DNA from: Robiginitomaculum sp. | GTDB taxonomy: Bacteria > Pseudomonadota > Alphaproteobacteria > Caulobacterales > Maricaulaceae | Assembly (NCBI GenBank): GCA_002733605.1 | Contig: NVWK01000002.1 | Span: 124,001 to 188,000, forward strand | Length of the DNA stretch: 64,000 nucleotides | Direction of reading: 5' to 3' | Part shown: positions 29,531-37,924 of the stretch, piece by piece | Layout: each line of letters starts with the position of its first letter | How positions within the stretch are numbered: the first letter of the stretch is position 1 | Notes under the pieces: model-generated | The model's database searches: none | What the model was told of the DNA's origin: nothing | The model's input: the letters and a program-made list of their open reading frames with translations, nothing else | Program-made: the position numbers and the translations under genes

Positions 29531-31210
29531 TTATTGGGGTACTTTCTCAAAGCTCGTGATTTTATTCGGATCACCCGCGCCTTTGTACTTAGAATATGCA
29601 GGGTAAGGGTAAGACGGGCGTTGGCGGAATGGCACGGTGTTTGGCTCATCTTCCATAATTAGATGGGACGGGATAATGCCCTTCTCTACCCAGTTTACAA
29701 GAGCGGTTTGAGCATCATAAACATATGGGCCTGTACCGCCACTTCCATGGGTCATGCCTGGCACTATATAAAGTTGTGCAAATGTATCGACAGTGTCTGC
29801 ACCCATAAAGCCTCTTACCTTTTCAAACCAGTCAATCGTCATATTGGCAGAAATCATAGCATCTGCCCAACCATGGACGATTATGACTTTTCCTCCCCGT
29901 TCTTTAAAAGCACTTAAGTCAATTGCATCCGGGTCAAGAATTTTTGACATTTCTGCGATTTCGTCAAGTTTTGAATGGTAGTCAAAGTCAAGCCAGTCAA
30001 ATGTTTTGCCAAAATTTGTTTTAGTGGCCATGTAGCGCAATCCAGTAACAGCACCTGTGTAGGAAAAGGTTGGACCTGCGCCTTTAATCGGTATAATTGC
30101 CATTGGCCAGTCAAGCTCGGACCCCAAATCTGTAGGGTAATCGAAATATACAACTCCGTCCTTTTCTGGTTTCGCGTAAAGTTTTCGCACGGCTTTGACT
30201 TGGATATCGTTTAAGCATTCATTGTCTGCTTCAGATTGCCCCGTTTCACACAGTAAAACCTGCGGATCATATTGACATTTTCGAGGGTCATCAATGACGC
30301 CGTCTGCGAGGCCGTCAAGACTATCGCAAACCTGCAAAACGCTGGCCTGAATCAGAGCTACTTTATCACTATAGATAACAGGCGTCTTTCCATCGGGATA
30401 CACGGCTTTCGAAACCCATGGAAAATGGGCTGCGTTTTTTGGGTTATAATTAACTACGGGTGCCTTTACGAATACTCCGTCAAAGTCCTCAGGATAACGC
30501 TGTACTGCCATTAGCCCAGCATTGCCGCCTTTGGAAAACCCGGTGATATACGAGTATTCTGGTTTTTTATTATAAAACGCTTCAGTAATGGCTTTTCCGA
30601 CTTGCGCCGTTACGTGATTTGCTTTGTGTGCAAAATATTCACGTGCGCGAATATCATCATTTGCCCAAACGCCATCAAACGGAAACCGGCTATAATGCCC
30701 GCCATTGTTTGTGAGGGTCGCATATCCATGATACAGACCTGGAACGGTGACTTCTTCTTCGACTGCACCGCACCAAGCTTCACAAGCCGCGAGCATAAAG
30801 CGGCCATTCCAATTTTCATTTAAGGGTAATCTCATGGCGAACTGTATATGTGGGGTCGTGTATCCTTCAACGAGGCAATGATCCGGATAGCTCTCCTCTT
30901 CGGGCATAGGGTTGCCTTGTGAATGCCCATATTTTTTAAAATATATACTTTGGTTTTTTTCGACTTTTTCTCCGACAACCATTTTGGCTCGTACAATTTG
31001 TGAAGGTTGGTCTCCGACAGATTCTAAGTTTAGCCCATCTAGTGCAAGACATTGTTTCGAAACCTCAGCGTATTTTGCAGGCAGCTTGTCGGAGCTTGGC
31101 ATATGTGTAGACTTGTTTGCGCTAGTTACATTTTGCGTGCTGCAGGCTGCCAGAATTAAACATGAAGACGCCAAGCCTATGATAAAGACCCTATTAGATT
31201 TTCGATACAT
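29531..31210 (-). CDS. Tannase/feruloyl-esterase-family lipoprotein
   Basis: A 559-residue exported alpha/beta hydrolase. The signal sequence ends in a lipobox (LILAAC), so it should be a lipoprotein. Family features include LDGLNLESVGDQPSQIV, the GGHYSR segment, the nucleophile elbow ITGFSKGGNAG (Ser near residue 226), Asp in VHGWAD (about 450) and His in VPGMTHGSGG (about 487). Fungal and bacterial tannases carry a disulfide CS-D-HC motif; here Phe replaces the Cys before Ser and Gly replaces the one after His. Start ATG 31210 has GGAG 6 nt upstream. It is divergent from two ChuX/HutX-like genes. The substrate is unknown, but an ester of a phenolic acid is the family norm. Confidence 0.85.
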   Translation of the reverse strand: MYRKSNRVFIIGLASSCLILAACSTQNVTSANKSTHMPSSDKLPAKYAEVSKQCLALDGLNLESVGDQPSQIVRAKMVVGEKVEKNQSIYFKKYGHSQGNPMPEEESYPDHCLVEGYTTPHIQFAMRLPLNENWNGRFMLAACEAWCGAVEEEVTVPGLYHGYATLTNNGGHYSRFPFDGVWANDDIRAREYFAHKANHVTAQVGKAITEAFYNKKPEYSYITGFSKGGNAGLMAVQRYPEDFDGVFVKAPVVNYNPKNAAHFPWVSKAVYPDGKTPVIYSDKVALIQASVLQVCDSLDGLADGVIDDPRKCQYDPQVLLCETGQSEADNECLNDIQVKAVRKLYAKPEKDGVVYFDYPTDLGSELDWPMAIIPIKGAGPTFSYTGAVTGLRYMATKTNFGKTFDWLDFDYHSKLDEIAEMSKILDPDAIDLSAFKERGGKVIIVHGWADAMISANMTIDWFEKVRGFMGADTVDTFAQLYIVPGMTHGSGGTGPYVYDAQTALVNWVEKGIIPSHLIMEDEPNTVPFRQRPSYPYPAYSKYKGAGDPNKITSFEKVPQ

Positions 31211-31263
31211 AATTAGCTCCATTTTTTAAGTGTTGGCTAAATCAAAATATTAGATTTGTCAAT

Positions 31264-31340
31264 AAATATCGATATTTAAGAGAAAAAAGACTGTAAAATA
31301 TGAGCTTTCTTTGAATTTTTATAAAAAATTTCGAAATATT
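31264..31340. promoter_or_regulatory. Candidate operators in the divergent tannase/ChuX-like promoter
   Basis: Two TCGA-centred near-palindromes lie between the divergent genes: AAATATCGATATTT (31264-31277, perfect) and ATTTCGAAAT (31328-31337, perfect). Similar motifs occur at 36711-36799 and 40014-40092. The arrangement suggests one shared regulator; it has not been tested. Confidence 0.4.
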
Positions 31341-31406
31341 GTTGCTTTTTGTATTTTTTCACCTTAAGTACGATTAAGATGTCATCGTTAATGTCAGAGG
31401 TATGTT

Positions 31407-32084
31407 GTGCAAAATTTTTCGAGAAACAAAGCGCTAACTTATATTGTGGGGAGTGTATTTTTATTTGGCTCTGCCTGCACAACGACGAAACAGGCTGTAG
31501 AGCTAAATGAGCTTTGTGGGTCTGTTTTTGATAAAACTTTGGTTCATGATTATTATTTTGTCCAAGATGGGCATGCGACTGATCCGATGGCTATCCCAAG
31601 CCATGACAATAAAATTGTTGAATCCAAAATTGTGAGTTCATTTTCACATGAAATCGCTATTGGGACATACGCAACACCGGCACGTTTCGAAACGGTCTGG
31701 AAATCCGTAGATACTTGGGGGGAAACGACGCCAATAAAGGTGGTTGTTACAGTTGATGGCTGGCATGCCTTCAGTTTTCCGAGCGATGTGCCTACCACAC
31801 GTAAGGAAGACCATGCCGATGGGTTTTATGATGTATTTGCAAATGGTGGTGCCGGTTTACGTGGCCATATTAATCCAGAATTGGTGAGCATGATATACGC
31901 TGTAAAACTTCGAGCGAGCGATGATACTTATCAACGCTCTTTGTCATTTTATGGTCATGGTGGGGATTTGATATTAGGATTGTATGCGAGCGAAGGTGGT
32001 AAGCCACAAAATGCAGATGCCATTGCCGGATTTAACCGAAGCTGGAATGTGATTAAAGCCATGCCCCGATCGTGTAAAGAATAG
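31407..32084 (+). CDS. Exported ChuX/HutX-like protein (paralogue A)
   Basis: A 225-residue secreted or lipid-anchored protein (the signal ends FLFGSAC). The body resembles the haem-utilisation ChuX/HutX fold: KSVDTWGETT, FSFPSDVP, GHINPELVSMIYAV, a FYGHGGDLILGLYA strand pair, and a closing MPRSC. Paralogues at 32094-32753 and 34284-34946 share the same blocks, and all three have one cysteine near the mature N-terminus and one at the C-terminus, suggesting a disulfide. ChuX/HutX proteins are normally cytosolic, so export is unusual. The start is GTG with AGAGG upstream. Haem binding is inferred only. Confidence 0.7.
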   Translation: MQNFSRNKALTYIVGSVFLFGSACTTTKQAVELNELCGSVFDKTLVHDYYFVQDGHATDPMAIPSHDNKIVESKIVSSFSHEIAIGTYATPARFETVWKSVDTWGETTPIKVVVTVDGWHAFSFPSDVPTTRKEDHADGFYDVFANGGAGLRGHINPELVSMIYAVKLRASDDTYQRSLSFYGHGGDLILGLYASEGGKPQNADAIAGFNRSWNVIKAMPRSCKE

Positions 32085-32093
32085 GATACCCAT

Positions 32094-32753
32094 ATGAAAC
32101 ATCAACTATTCACTGGCGCGTTATTTACAGCATTGGCTTGTTCATTTACAGCACTCCCGTCTTATGCAGAATTGAATCACGGTGTCGCTATTAGCGCATG
32201 TGCAACAAATGCTCAGGCACAAGCGGTCCAAGCTCACTATCTCAAGGTAAAAGGCGCCCCTTTGGCCGTTGTTGGTCGTATGGTTAATTTGCCTGAAGTA
32301 TTGGTTGCCAGTGGCGTGCCAAAAAAAAATCGGCATTCTGTTCAAGCATCCGCTAAAATTTCTAAAGAAATTTGGTCAAGTATAGATAGTTGGGGTGCGC
32401 AAACGAATATACGTATGGTGTATACTATGGGGGGAAAACATGTGTTAGATTTCCCAAGTAAAGTGCCAATATCCGGACCGGACCTGGATGATGGGTGGAT
32501 TGATATTTACGCAGATAATGGTGACGGCGTACATGGCCACCTTTGGCTTGAACGTATTGCCTCTATTCATGCGGTAGATATACCGGGTGTAGATGGTGTG
32601 CAGACCCGCACCATTTCCTTTTATGGGCCAGATGGGCAATTAGTTCTTGGCCTGTATGCTAGCATTACGACCAAAACATTTGACAAGAAAGCCGTGGACG
32701 GATTTGCTAGAACACAAGCCTTAATTGCCTCCATGCCACAATTATGTAATTAG
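32094..32753 (+). CDS. Exported ChuX/HutX-like protein (paralogue B)
   Basis: A 219-residue protein with a cleavable signal peptide (about 23 residues, ending SYA). Conserved blocks are WSSIDSWGAQT, LDFPSKVP, DGVHGHLWLERIASIHAV, ISFYGPDGQLVLGLYA and the final MPQLC. The cysteine pair (in ISACATN and PQLC) matches the paralogues. It begins 9 nt after paralogue A and is surely cotranscribed. The similarity to ChuX/HutX (W..WG, GHL....IASI, FF-x-x-x-G) is read by eye and needs a profile search. Confidence 0.7.
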   Translation: MKHQLFTGALFTALACSFTALPSYAELNHGVAISACATNAQAQAVQAHYLKVKGAPLAVVGRMVNLPEVLVASGVPKKNRHSVQASAKISKEIWSSIDSWGAQTNIRMVYTMGGKHVLDFPSKVPISGPDLDDGWIDIYADNGDGVHGHLWLERIASIHAVDIPGVDGVQTRTISFYGPDGQLVLGLYASITTKTFDKKAVDGFARTQALIASMPQLCN

Positions 32754-32953
32754 GTTTTGGTCGCTCTCTCGTCACCGTGACCATATTCAACGTTCTTCAA
32801 CGCAACTGCACAAAACCTAACCTTCATTTTTGTGCGTTCTTGTTCTATCACAACCACTTCATAGTGAGACTCCCTGTCTCATCAATGATGGTGCCGGTTT
32901 GACAAAAAACCATTTGAGTTTGGCAGGCCGCGATTTTCTCCCACAAGCGGGTA

Positions 32954-34261
32954 TTAATAGTGAAAGATGATATTCAGCCGTATCCTGTCTCGCCAATCTC
33001 CAGCCTTGATCGAAGAGGCGTATAAATCGTCAAGTGATGTGTATCGGTAATACGTCGCATTGAGCTTAATATTATCCAACAGGGCATAATCTATCCCGAA
33101 CCGATAGGCTTTGTAGTTTGTCGCCAGTCCAAAATTGTCATTAGAGAAAGCCGCGAGCACCGCGTCAACTTCAGCTTGCCCATACCCGAGATGAACCGCC
33201 CAATCTCCCGGTGTCTTAATAGACCCCACAGCCATTTCAATTTGGTAAGCAGTATCTGCAGATACGGCAGCCCCCAAGTTTTTAACGTAATCGGCCTTAA
33301 CTGTAATTGGCCATTGCGGCGAAAACCCCTCCCAAGAGAAACCGGCAAGAACGTCTAGAATATCAAAATCCGACAAATAATGTCCGCTAGCCAAAGACAA
33401 ATTGGAACGGATATCGCCAGCATCAGCCCCCGTAACACTCCCTAGCTCATAATCGTAATACGACACCGCGAGCCAAACTGAGCGATTATCACGCATTACG
33501 GTATCAAATTTTATCTGCCCACCCAACATCCGGCTGTCTTCCCCACCCGCGTTTTCATCAATAATTGACATGAGACCAGTAGCCTTGAAAGCATATTGAC
33601 CATTGCTAACATCCCAACTTGCAGCGATTCCCATGGGATTCACATCTCCGTCCCAAAGCAAATCTGTACTGACGAAAGGCTTGGCGAATTTTCCACCCAC
33701 GAGCGTCAAACCACCTGACGCATATTTGACATAGGCCCGACTTAGACTGAGCTGTAAATCATCCGTAAAATTCGAAAGGGTTACATAACCAGAATTCGGG
33801 TCATCAGGGTCGCCAGTTTCCAAAAGCCCCCCAACCATTAACCGATCACTTATCTTATAATCTACACCCAACCGGGCGCGCATAACGCCACGTTGACGAT
33901 CGCGCCCCATACCGTCTCCATAATTCCCCTCCATCCGCATCATGAAGTCAGCATAAGCTGTTAGAGGAGACGCCGCTTGCGGTTTTTCCAATGGTTTTCC
34001 CGATAGTTGTGGAATGGTCGAGGCTGCAGCGCTAGGAAGTGCTTGGAGAATGTCCCCGTCTTGGTCCGAACTAGCAAGAGATTGCAGGTTCCCTTCAAGA
34101 GCCGATATTCTAGCCGCAGTGTCCGACTGTTGCGCCTTTAATGCGGCCAATTCGGCACGTATTGCGACCAGTACCGAAGCGTCTACATCCTCCGCTAACG
34201 CGAATGTCGTGTGAGCGGTGAATGTTGTCAGCGCCACACAAAGAAACAGATAATGTCTCAT
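32954..34261 (-). CDS. Outer membrane porin (phosphate-selective/OprO-P-like)
   Basis: A 435-residue outer-membrane beta-barrel. It has a signal peptide ending TFALA, a short N-terminal coiled coil (about 28-65, LVAIRAELAALKAQQSDTAA), then many alternating amphipathic strands, and a C-terminal aromatic residue (NIIFHY) as the assembly signal. It resembles phosphate-selective or substrate-specific porins. It is 22 nt after paralogue C and last in the operon with the second tannase-like gene, so it probably lets the substrate or product cross the outer membrane. Confidence 0.82.
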   Translation of the reverse strand: MRHYLFLCVALTTFTAHTTFALAEDVDASVLVAIRAELAALKAQQSDTAARISALEGNLQSLASSDQDGDILQALPSAAASTIPQLSGKPLEKPQAASPLTAYADFMMRMEGNYGDGMGRDRQRGVMRARLGVDYKISDRLMVGGLLETGDPDDPNSGYVTLSNFTDDLQLSLSRAYVKYASGGLTLVGGKFAKPFVSTDLLWDGDVNPMGIAASWDVSNGQYAFKATGLMSIIDENAGGEDSRMLGGQIKFDTVMRDNRSVWLAVSYYDYELGSVTGADAGDIRSNLSLASGHYLSDFDILDVLAGFSWEGFSPQWPITVKADYVKNLGAAVSADTAYQIEMAVGSIKTPGDWAVHLGYGQAEVDAVLAAFSNDNFGLATNYKAYRFGIDYALLDNIKLNATYYRYTSLDDLYASSIKAGDWRDRIRLNIIFHY

Positions 34262-34283
34262 GAAGGTCTCTCAATAATGATGG

Positions 34284-34946
34284 TTATGAACATGCCTGAG
34301 GCATGGAGGCAATTAAGTCCCAGGTTTTAGCAAAGCCGTTCACTGCAGCCTCGTCAAATGGATCGCCCTTAACGGACGCATAAACGCCGACGATAAGGTG
34401 GTCATCGGGTCCAAACAGAGAAATGCCTCGTGAGCGGCTCGCCCCATCCACAGTCTGCAAATCCGTGGCCCAAATCGAAGACACGTAATCAAGCTGTAAA
34501 TGCGAGTGCACCCCATCGCCATCATCGGCGTAAACATCAAGATAGCCATCACCTTCATCTATCTGTGCCACAGGCACCAAACTGGAAAAAGCAAATGCAT
34601 GCTGGCTAGACGGAGAAAAAATCAAAGAAACAGTCGTGTTTTTGCCCCATGCATCGATGGACGCCCAAATTTTCTTTGTCAGCTCTGGCGTTACGGAAAC
34701 ACCAACCGCCGACCCATCAGGCAGACCACTCGCGATAAGACCTTCAGGAATTTTTAGATTTCGGCTTGGAATAGCCAACGGCACTCCCGGACGTTTATTG
34801 GTCACATAATCACTTATGAGTGCCGTTTGTTGCGCCGTAGCACATAAAGCCGGCATCGCTAAAGCACTAGGTTTTGCAAGCCCTGCATGTGTTGAGCATG
34901 CCGTCAGCAGAACACATGATGATAGGATCGTCGTGACAATTCGCAT
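34284..34946 (-). CDS. ChuX/HutX-like lipoprotein (paralogue C)
   Basis: A 220-residue protein with a lipobox (VLLTAC) and the blocks WASIDAWGKNT, DGVHSHLQLDYVSSIWATD, ISLFGPDDHLIVGVYA and MPQAC shared with paralogues A and B. AAGGAG lies 7 nt before the ATG. It lies between the second tannase-like gene and the porin gene on the same strand, forming a three-gene operon. This is the second place in the window where a tannase-like gene stands next to a member of this family. Confidence 0.72.
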   Translation of the reverse strand: MRIVTTILSSCVLLTACSTHAGLAKPSALAMPALCATAQQTALISDYVTNKRPGVPLAIPSRNLKIPEGLIASGLPDGSAVGVSVTPELTKKIWASIDAWGKNTTVSLIFSPSSQHAFAFSSLVPVAQIDEGDGYLDVYADDGDGVHSHLQLDYVSSIWATDLQTVDGASRSRGISLFGPDDHLIVGVYASVKGDPFDEAAVNGFAKTWDLIASMPQACS

Positions 34947-35012
34947 GTTTAGTCTCCTTATAGAGTACTCAGCTTAGTGCGGTTGAATGTTGGGTTTTGA
35001 AAAACCAGGGGC

Positions 35013-36683
35013 TTATGGCTCAGCTTTTTCATAGCTGCTTGCAAGGTTTGGATCTCCGCTACCTTTGTATACAGATATTGCCGGATATGGATAAAAGATG
35101 CGCTCCCGATACACGCGCGCCTTCTCTTCATCAGTCATCAGGAGCCCTGTGGGCGCAACACCCTCTTCCACCCATTTTTTGAGTGCCGTTTGAGCATCAA
35201 ATATGTGGGGTCCGTGACCGCCTGAGCCATGATGCATGCCTGGAACAGCATAAAGCTGGGCAAACTCAGCTGTTTTTTCAGATCCACCCATAAATTCACG
35301 CATGCTTTCAAACCAATTGATTGAATCAATCGGAGAAATAAGCGTATCAGCCCAGCCATGAACAATAATAAGTTTGCCGCCACGGGCTTTAAAAGCCGTC
35401 AGATCAACATCTTTTGGGTCCATAAGCTTACTTGTTTTCGCCAGTTTATGAGCGTCACGAGGATAAGAAAAATCCCGCCAATCATAGTGTGGGCCGGGGC
35501 TATCATCCATAACCATATAGCGAATACCGGATGTAGCCGCGACCATCACAAACGGAAGATCGTCCGAACCGCGTACAGGCAAGAGTGTGCGTGCCCAGTC
35601 ACTTTCTGTCCCGTATTCAGTTCCAGCGGAATAATAGACATTGCCATTTTGATCGTGGGGTTGAGCATAAATTTTGCGAACAGCTTCAACCTGAGCTTCA
35701 TTGAGACATTCGGCACGGATTTCCATCTGACCTTCCTTACAGAGAAGAACACCGGGATCGAATTTACACTTTCGAGGATCATCGATAATTGAGTTTACAA
35801 CGCCGTCAAGACCGTCACACGCGGCAAGGACGGCTTCGTCTATCAACGGCGCTTTATCACTATACAAAACCGGCGTATGGTCATTTTCTGGATAAACAGC
35901 TTTGGCAATCCAGGGAAGATGAACTGCATTTTTTAAATTATACGGGACAACAGGTGCCTTGGATATTATGCCATCAAAGTCTTCCGGGTAGCGCTGCGCG
36001 GCCATAAGGCCAGCATTCCCGCCCTTGGAAAATCCAGTAATATAAGAATATTTTGCATCACTGCCATAATACGCTTTGGCGATCGCTTTACCGATTTGCG
36101 CGCTTGTATGATTGGCCGTTTCGGCAAATGCCATCCGCGCAGCATCATCATTATAGGCCCAAATACCGTCAAAGGGCGCCCGACTATAATGACCGCCATT
36201 ATTCGTCATGGTCGCATACCCGTCATAAAGACCCGGTACAACTGTATCCGTATGCACTTTTCCGCACCACGCATCACAGGCGGCCAGCATAAAATCATTA
36301 TTCCACGTATCAGGAGGCGGCAACATCAATAAAAATTGTACGTGCGGCGTGATATACCCTTCAACACGGCAATGTTCCGGGAAAACTTTCAAGCCCGCAG
36401 GTGTCGCATTGCCTTGAGAAATACCTCGTTTGTGAAAAAACCGGATTTCCCGTGCCGAAGCAGGTTTGGCGACATAGTAATTGGTTTGCACAATCCGCGC
36501 AGGCTGATCGCCAACGGCTTCTAAATTCAACAAATCCAGCGACTCACACCGATTTGCAGGGTCCTTTATTTTTGAATGGTCAATGGCTTCCGCAGCAAAT
36601 CCTGACGCTGAGATCGCAATAATGCTCAAAGCTGCAGCAAATAGGGCCATAGTCCTTAAAAAGGGTAATTGTAACGACATCAT
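35013..36683 (-). CDS. Tannase/feruloyl-esterase-family secreted hydrolase
   Basis: A 556-residue paralogue of the lipoprotein at 29531-31210. It has a cleavable signal peptide (about 30 residues, ending GFAA) instead of a lipobox. Conserved segments are LDLLNLEAVGDQPARIV, ITGFSKGGNAGLMAAQRYPE with the nucleophilic serine, VHGWAD, and VPGMHHGSGG. Both cysteines of the classical tannase CS-D-HC motif are again missing. GGAG lies 5 nt before the first ATG. It is first in an operon with paralogue C and the porin, and divergent from the EF-hand lipoprotein. Confidence 0.86.
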   Translation of the reverse strand: MMSLQLPFLRTMALFAAALSIIAISASGFAAEAIDHSKIKDPANRCESLDLLNLEAVGDQPARIVQTNYYVAKPASAREIRFFHKRGISQGNATPAGLKVFPEHCRVEGYITPHVQFLLMLPPPDTWNNDFMLAACDAWCGKVHTDTVVPGLYDGYATMTNNGGHYSRAPFDGIWAYNDDAARMAFAETANHTSAQIGKAIAKAYYGSDAKYSYITGFSKGGNAGLMAAQRYPEDFDGIISKAPVVPYNLKNAVHLPWIAKAVYPENDHTPVLYSDKAPLIDEAVLAACDGLDGVVNSIIDDPRKCKFDPGVLLCKEGQMEIRAECLNEAQVEAVRKIYAQPHDQNGNVYYSAGTEYGTESDWARTLLPVRGSDDLPFVMVAATSGIRYMVMDDSPGPHYDWRDFSYPRDAHKLAKTSKLMDPKDVDLTAFKARGGKLIIVHGWADTLISPIDSINWFESMREFMGGSEKTAEFAQLYAVPGMHHGSGGHGPHIFDAQTALKKWVEEGVAPTGLLMTDEEKARVYRERIFYPYPAISVYKGSGDPNLASSYEKAEP

Positions 36684-36710
36684 TTAATCTCCAGCGCTTT
36701 ATGGATTTGA

Positions 36711-36799
36711 ATTATTTCGAAAATTAACCTTGTTTTTACCAAGAAATCAACTAAAATCGCAATAGAGAGCGAATTAAAATGCTATATTATCGAAATTTC
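36711..36799. promoter_or_regulatory. Candidate operators upstream of tannase 2 / EF-hand lipoprotein
   Basis: TTATTTCGAAAATTAA (36712-36727) and TATTATCGAAATTTCT (36784-36799) lie in the divergent region. Both carry the central TCGA with A/T-rich arms seen at 31264-31340 and 40014-40092. Common control of the island is possible. Confidence 0.35.
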
Positions 36800-36853
36800 T
36801 AACAATTTTGTCAGAAAATACTGTCACCAAGTTTTGGAAATCGTCGGCAAATA

Positions 36854-37291
36854 ATGAAGTGGAACAACGAAATGAAAATTTTTTTATGCCTTGCGGCGCT
36901 TGCCTTGGCGAGTTGTACAACTGCTGATAAAATCAAAGCGACAGACGCGCCTAATGGGGAGAAGGCAACGGTAGAATTTGATTCTAAAACGGAAAAATTG
37001 CTGGGGGAACGCATTGGATATATTTTTGCATCACCCGAAAAAGTAGCGACGCGTATTGGACGAGAGTTTGCCGCCTTTGATTCTGATTATTCAGGTGAAC
37101 TGAGTGCTTACGAATTTTCGAAATGGTTAATCCCATTGCATGAGCTTCGTTACGAGTTCGATGAAGCGCCCATGACAATAAGCGACGAAGATCTTCAAGA
37201 CTGGTCTAAGGGCGCGCATGCATTTGCAGATACGGATCGTAATGGTGAAGTCAGTCAGGCTGAACTCACTCGTTATTTTGGTGGGCTCTAG
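36854..37291 (+). CDS. EF-hand calcium-binding lipoprotein
   Basis: A 145-residue (or 139 from the second ATG) exported protein with lipobox LALASC. Two canonical EF-hand loops are visible: DSDYSGELSAYE (76-87) and DTDRNGEVSQAE (126-137), each with Asp at positions 1 and 3 and Glu at 12. It should bind Ca2+ in the periplasm. The neighbouring PQQ dehydrogenases need Ca2+, so a supply or sensing role is conceivable but unproven. It is divergent from the second tannase-like gene. Confidence 0.82.
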   Translation: MKWNNEMKIFLCLAALALASCTTADKIKATDAPNGEKATVEFDSKTEKLLGERIGYIFASPEKVATRIGREFAAFDSDYSGELSAYEFSKWLIPLHELRYEFDEAPMTISDEDLQDWSKGAHAFADTDRNGEVSQAELTRYFGGL

Positions 37292-37361
37292 ATTTTAGAG
37301 AGCATCGCAATATAAATGGTGTAAAATTACATATTGTAACGTAAAAACTTGACGGCGAACC

Positions 37362-37865
37362 ATGATGAAAATGAAGAGAATACAGAAGAATGTCTACATT
37401 ACAATTGGCGCAATTCTGTTCTCTGGATTGTGCAGTGCCGGGTCCGCCTTGGCCGCCCCAATTTCTGCCCCATCCATCAAATTAGAACAGGCGAACAAAG
37501 CTATACAGGCATGCCTTTCAATGGCGCGTTCTCATAATATCGACATTTCCATCGCGATACTCGATTACAATGGAGACATTGTCTCCTTCCAGAGAATGGA
37601 TGGCGCGAACCGCCTAACCATAAAATTTGCGACACAAAAAGCAATGACCTCTATCGTTATCAAAAAACCAAGCAAAACCGCCCAAGACCGGATATCTCAA
37701 GGCCATACACAAATTCTTGCGATTGAAGGCATATTACCCATACAAGGCGGCCTGCCAATTATGGTTGGCAAGAAATTGGTGGGCGCAATAGGCGTAAGCG
37801 GTGCCCCTCCAGTCCTTGATGAAAAATGTGCGCAAATAGGGCTTAATGCACTGCAAATTAAATAG
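37362..37865 (+). CDS. Exported GlcG/HbpS-family (DUF336) protein
   Basis: A 167-residue protein with a signal peptide (ending SALA) followed by the whole GlcG/HbpS fold: ANKAIQACLSMARSHNIDISIAILD, ..SFQRMDGA.., AMTSIVIKKPS and GGLPIMVGKKLVGAIGVSGA. Streptomyces HbpS binds haem extracellularly; other members have no known ligand. Members are often found next to quinoprotein alcohol dehydrogenases, as here. Haem binding is inference. Confidence 0.84.
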   Translation: MMKMKRIQKNVYITIGAILFSGLCSAGSALAAPISAPSIKLEQANKAIQACLSMARSHNIDISIAILDYNGDIVSFQRMDGANRLTIKFATQKAMTSIVIKKPSKTAQDRISQGHTQILAIEGILPIQGGLPIMVGKKLVGAIGVSGAPPVLDEKCAQIGLNALQIK

Positions 37866-37924
37866 CGAAAACTGGACAGGTAAGGCCTGCTGGCACTCGC
37901 GACCATATTTTATTATTCTAATGG

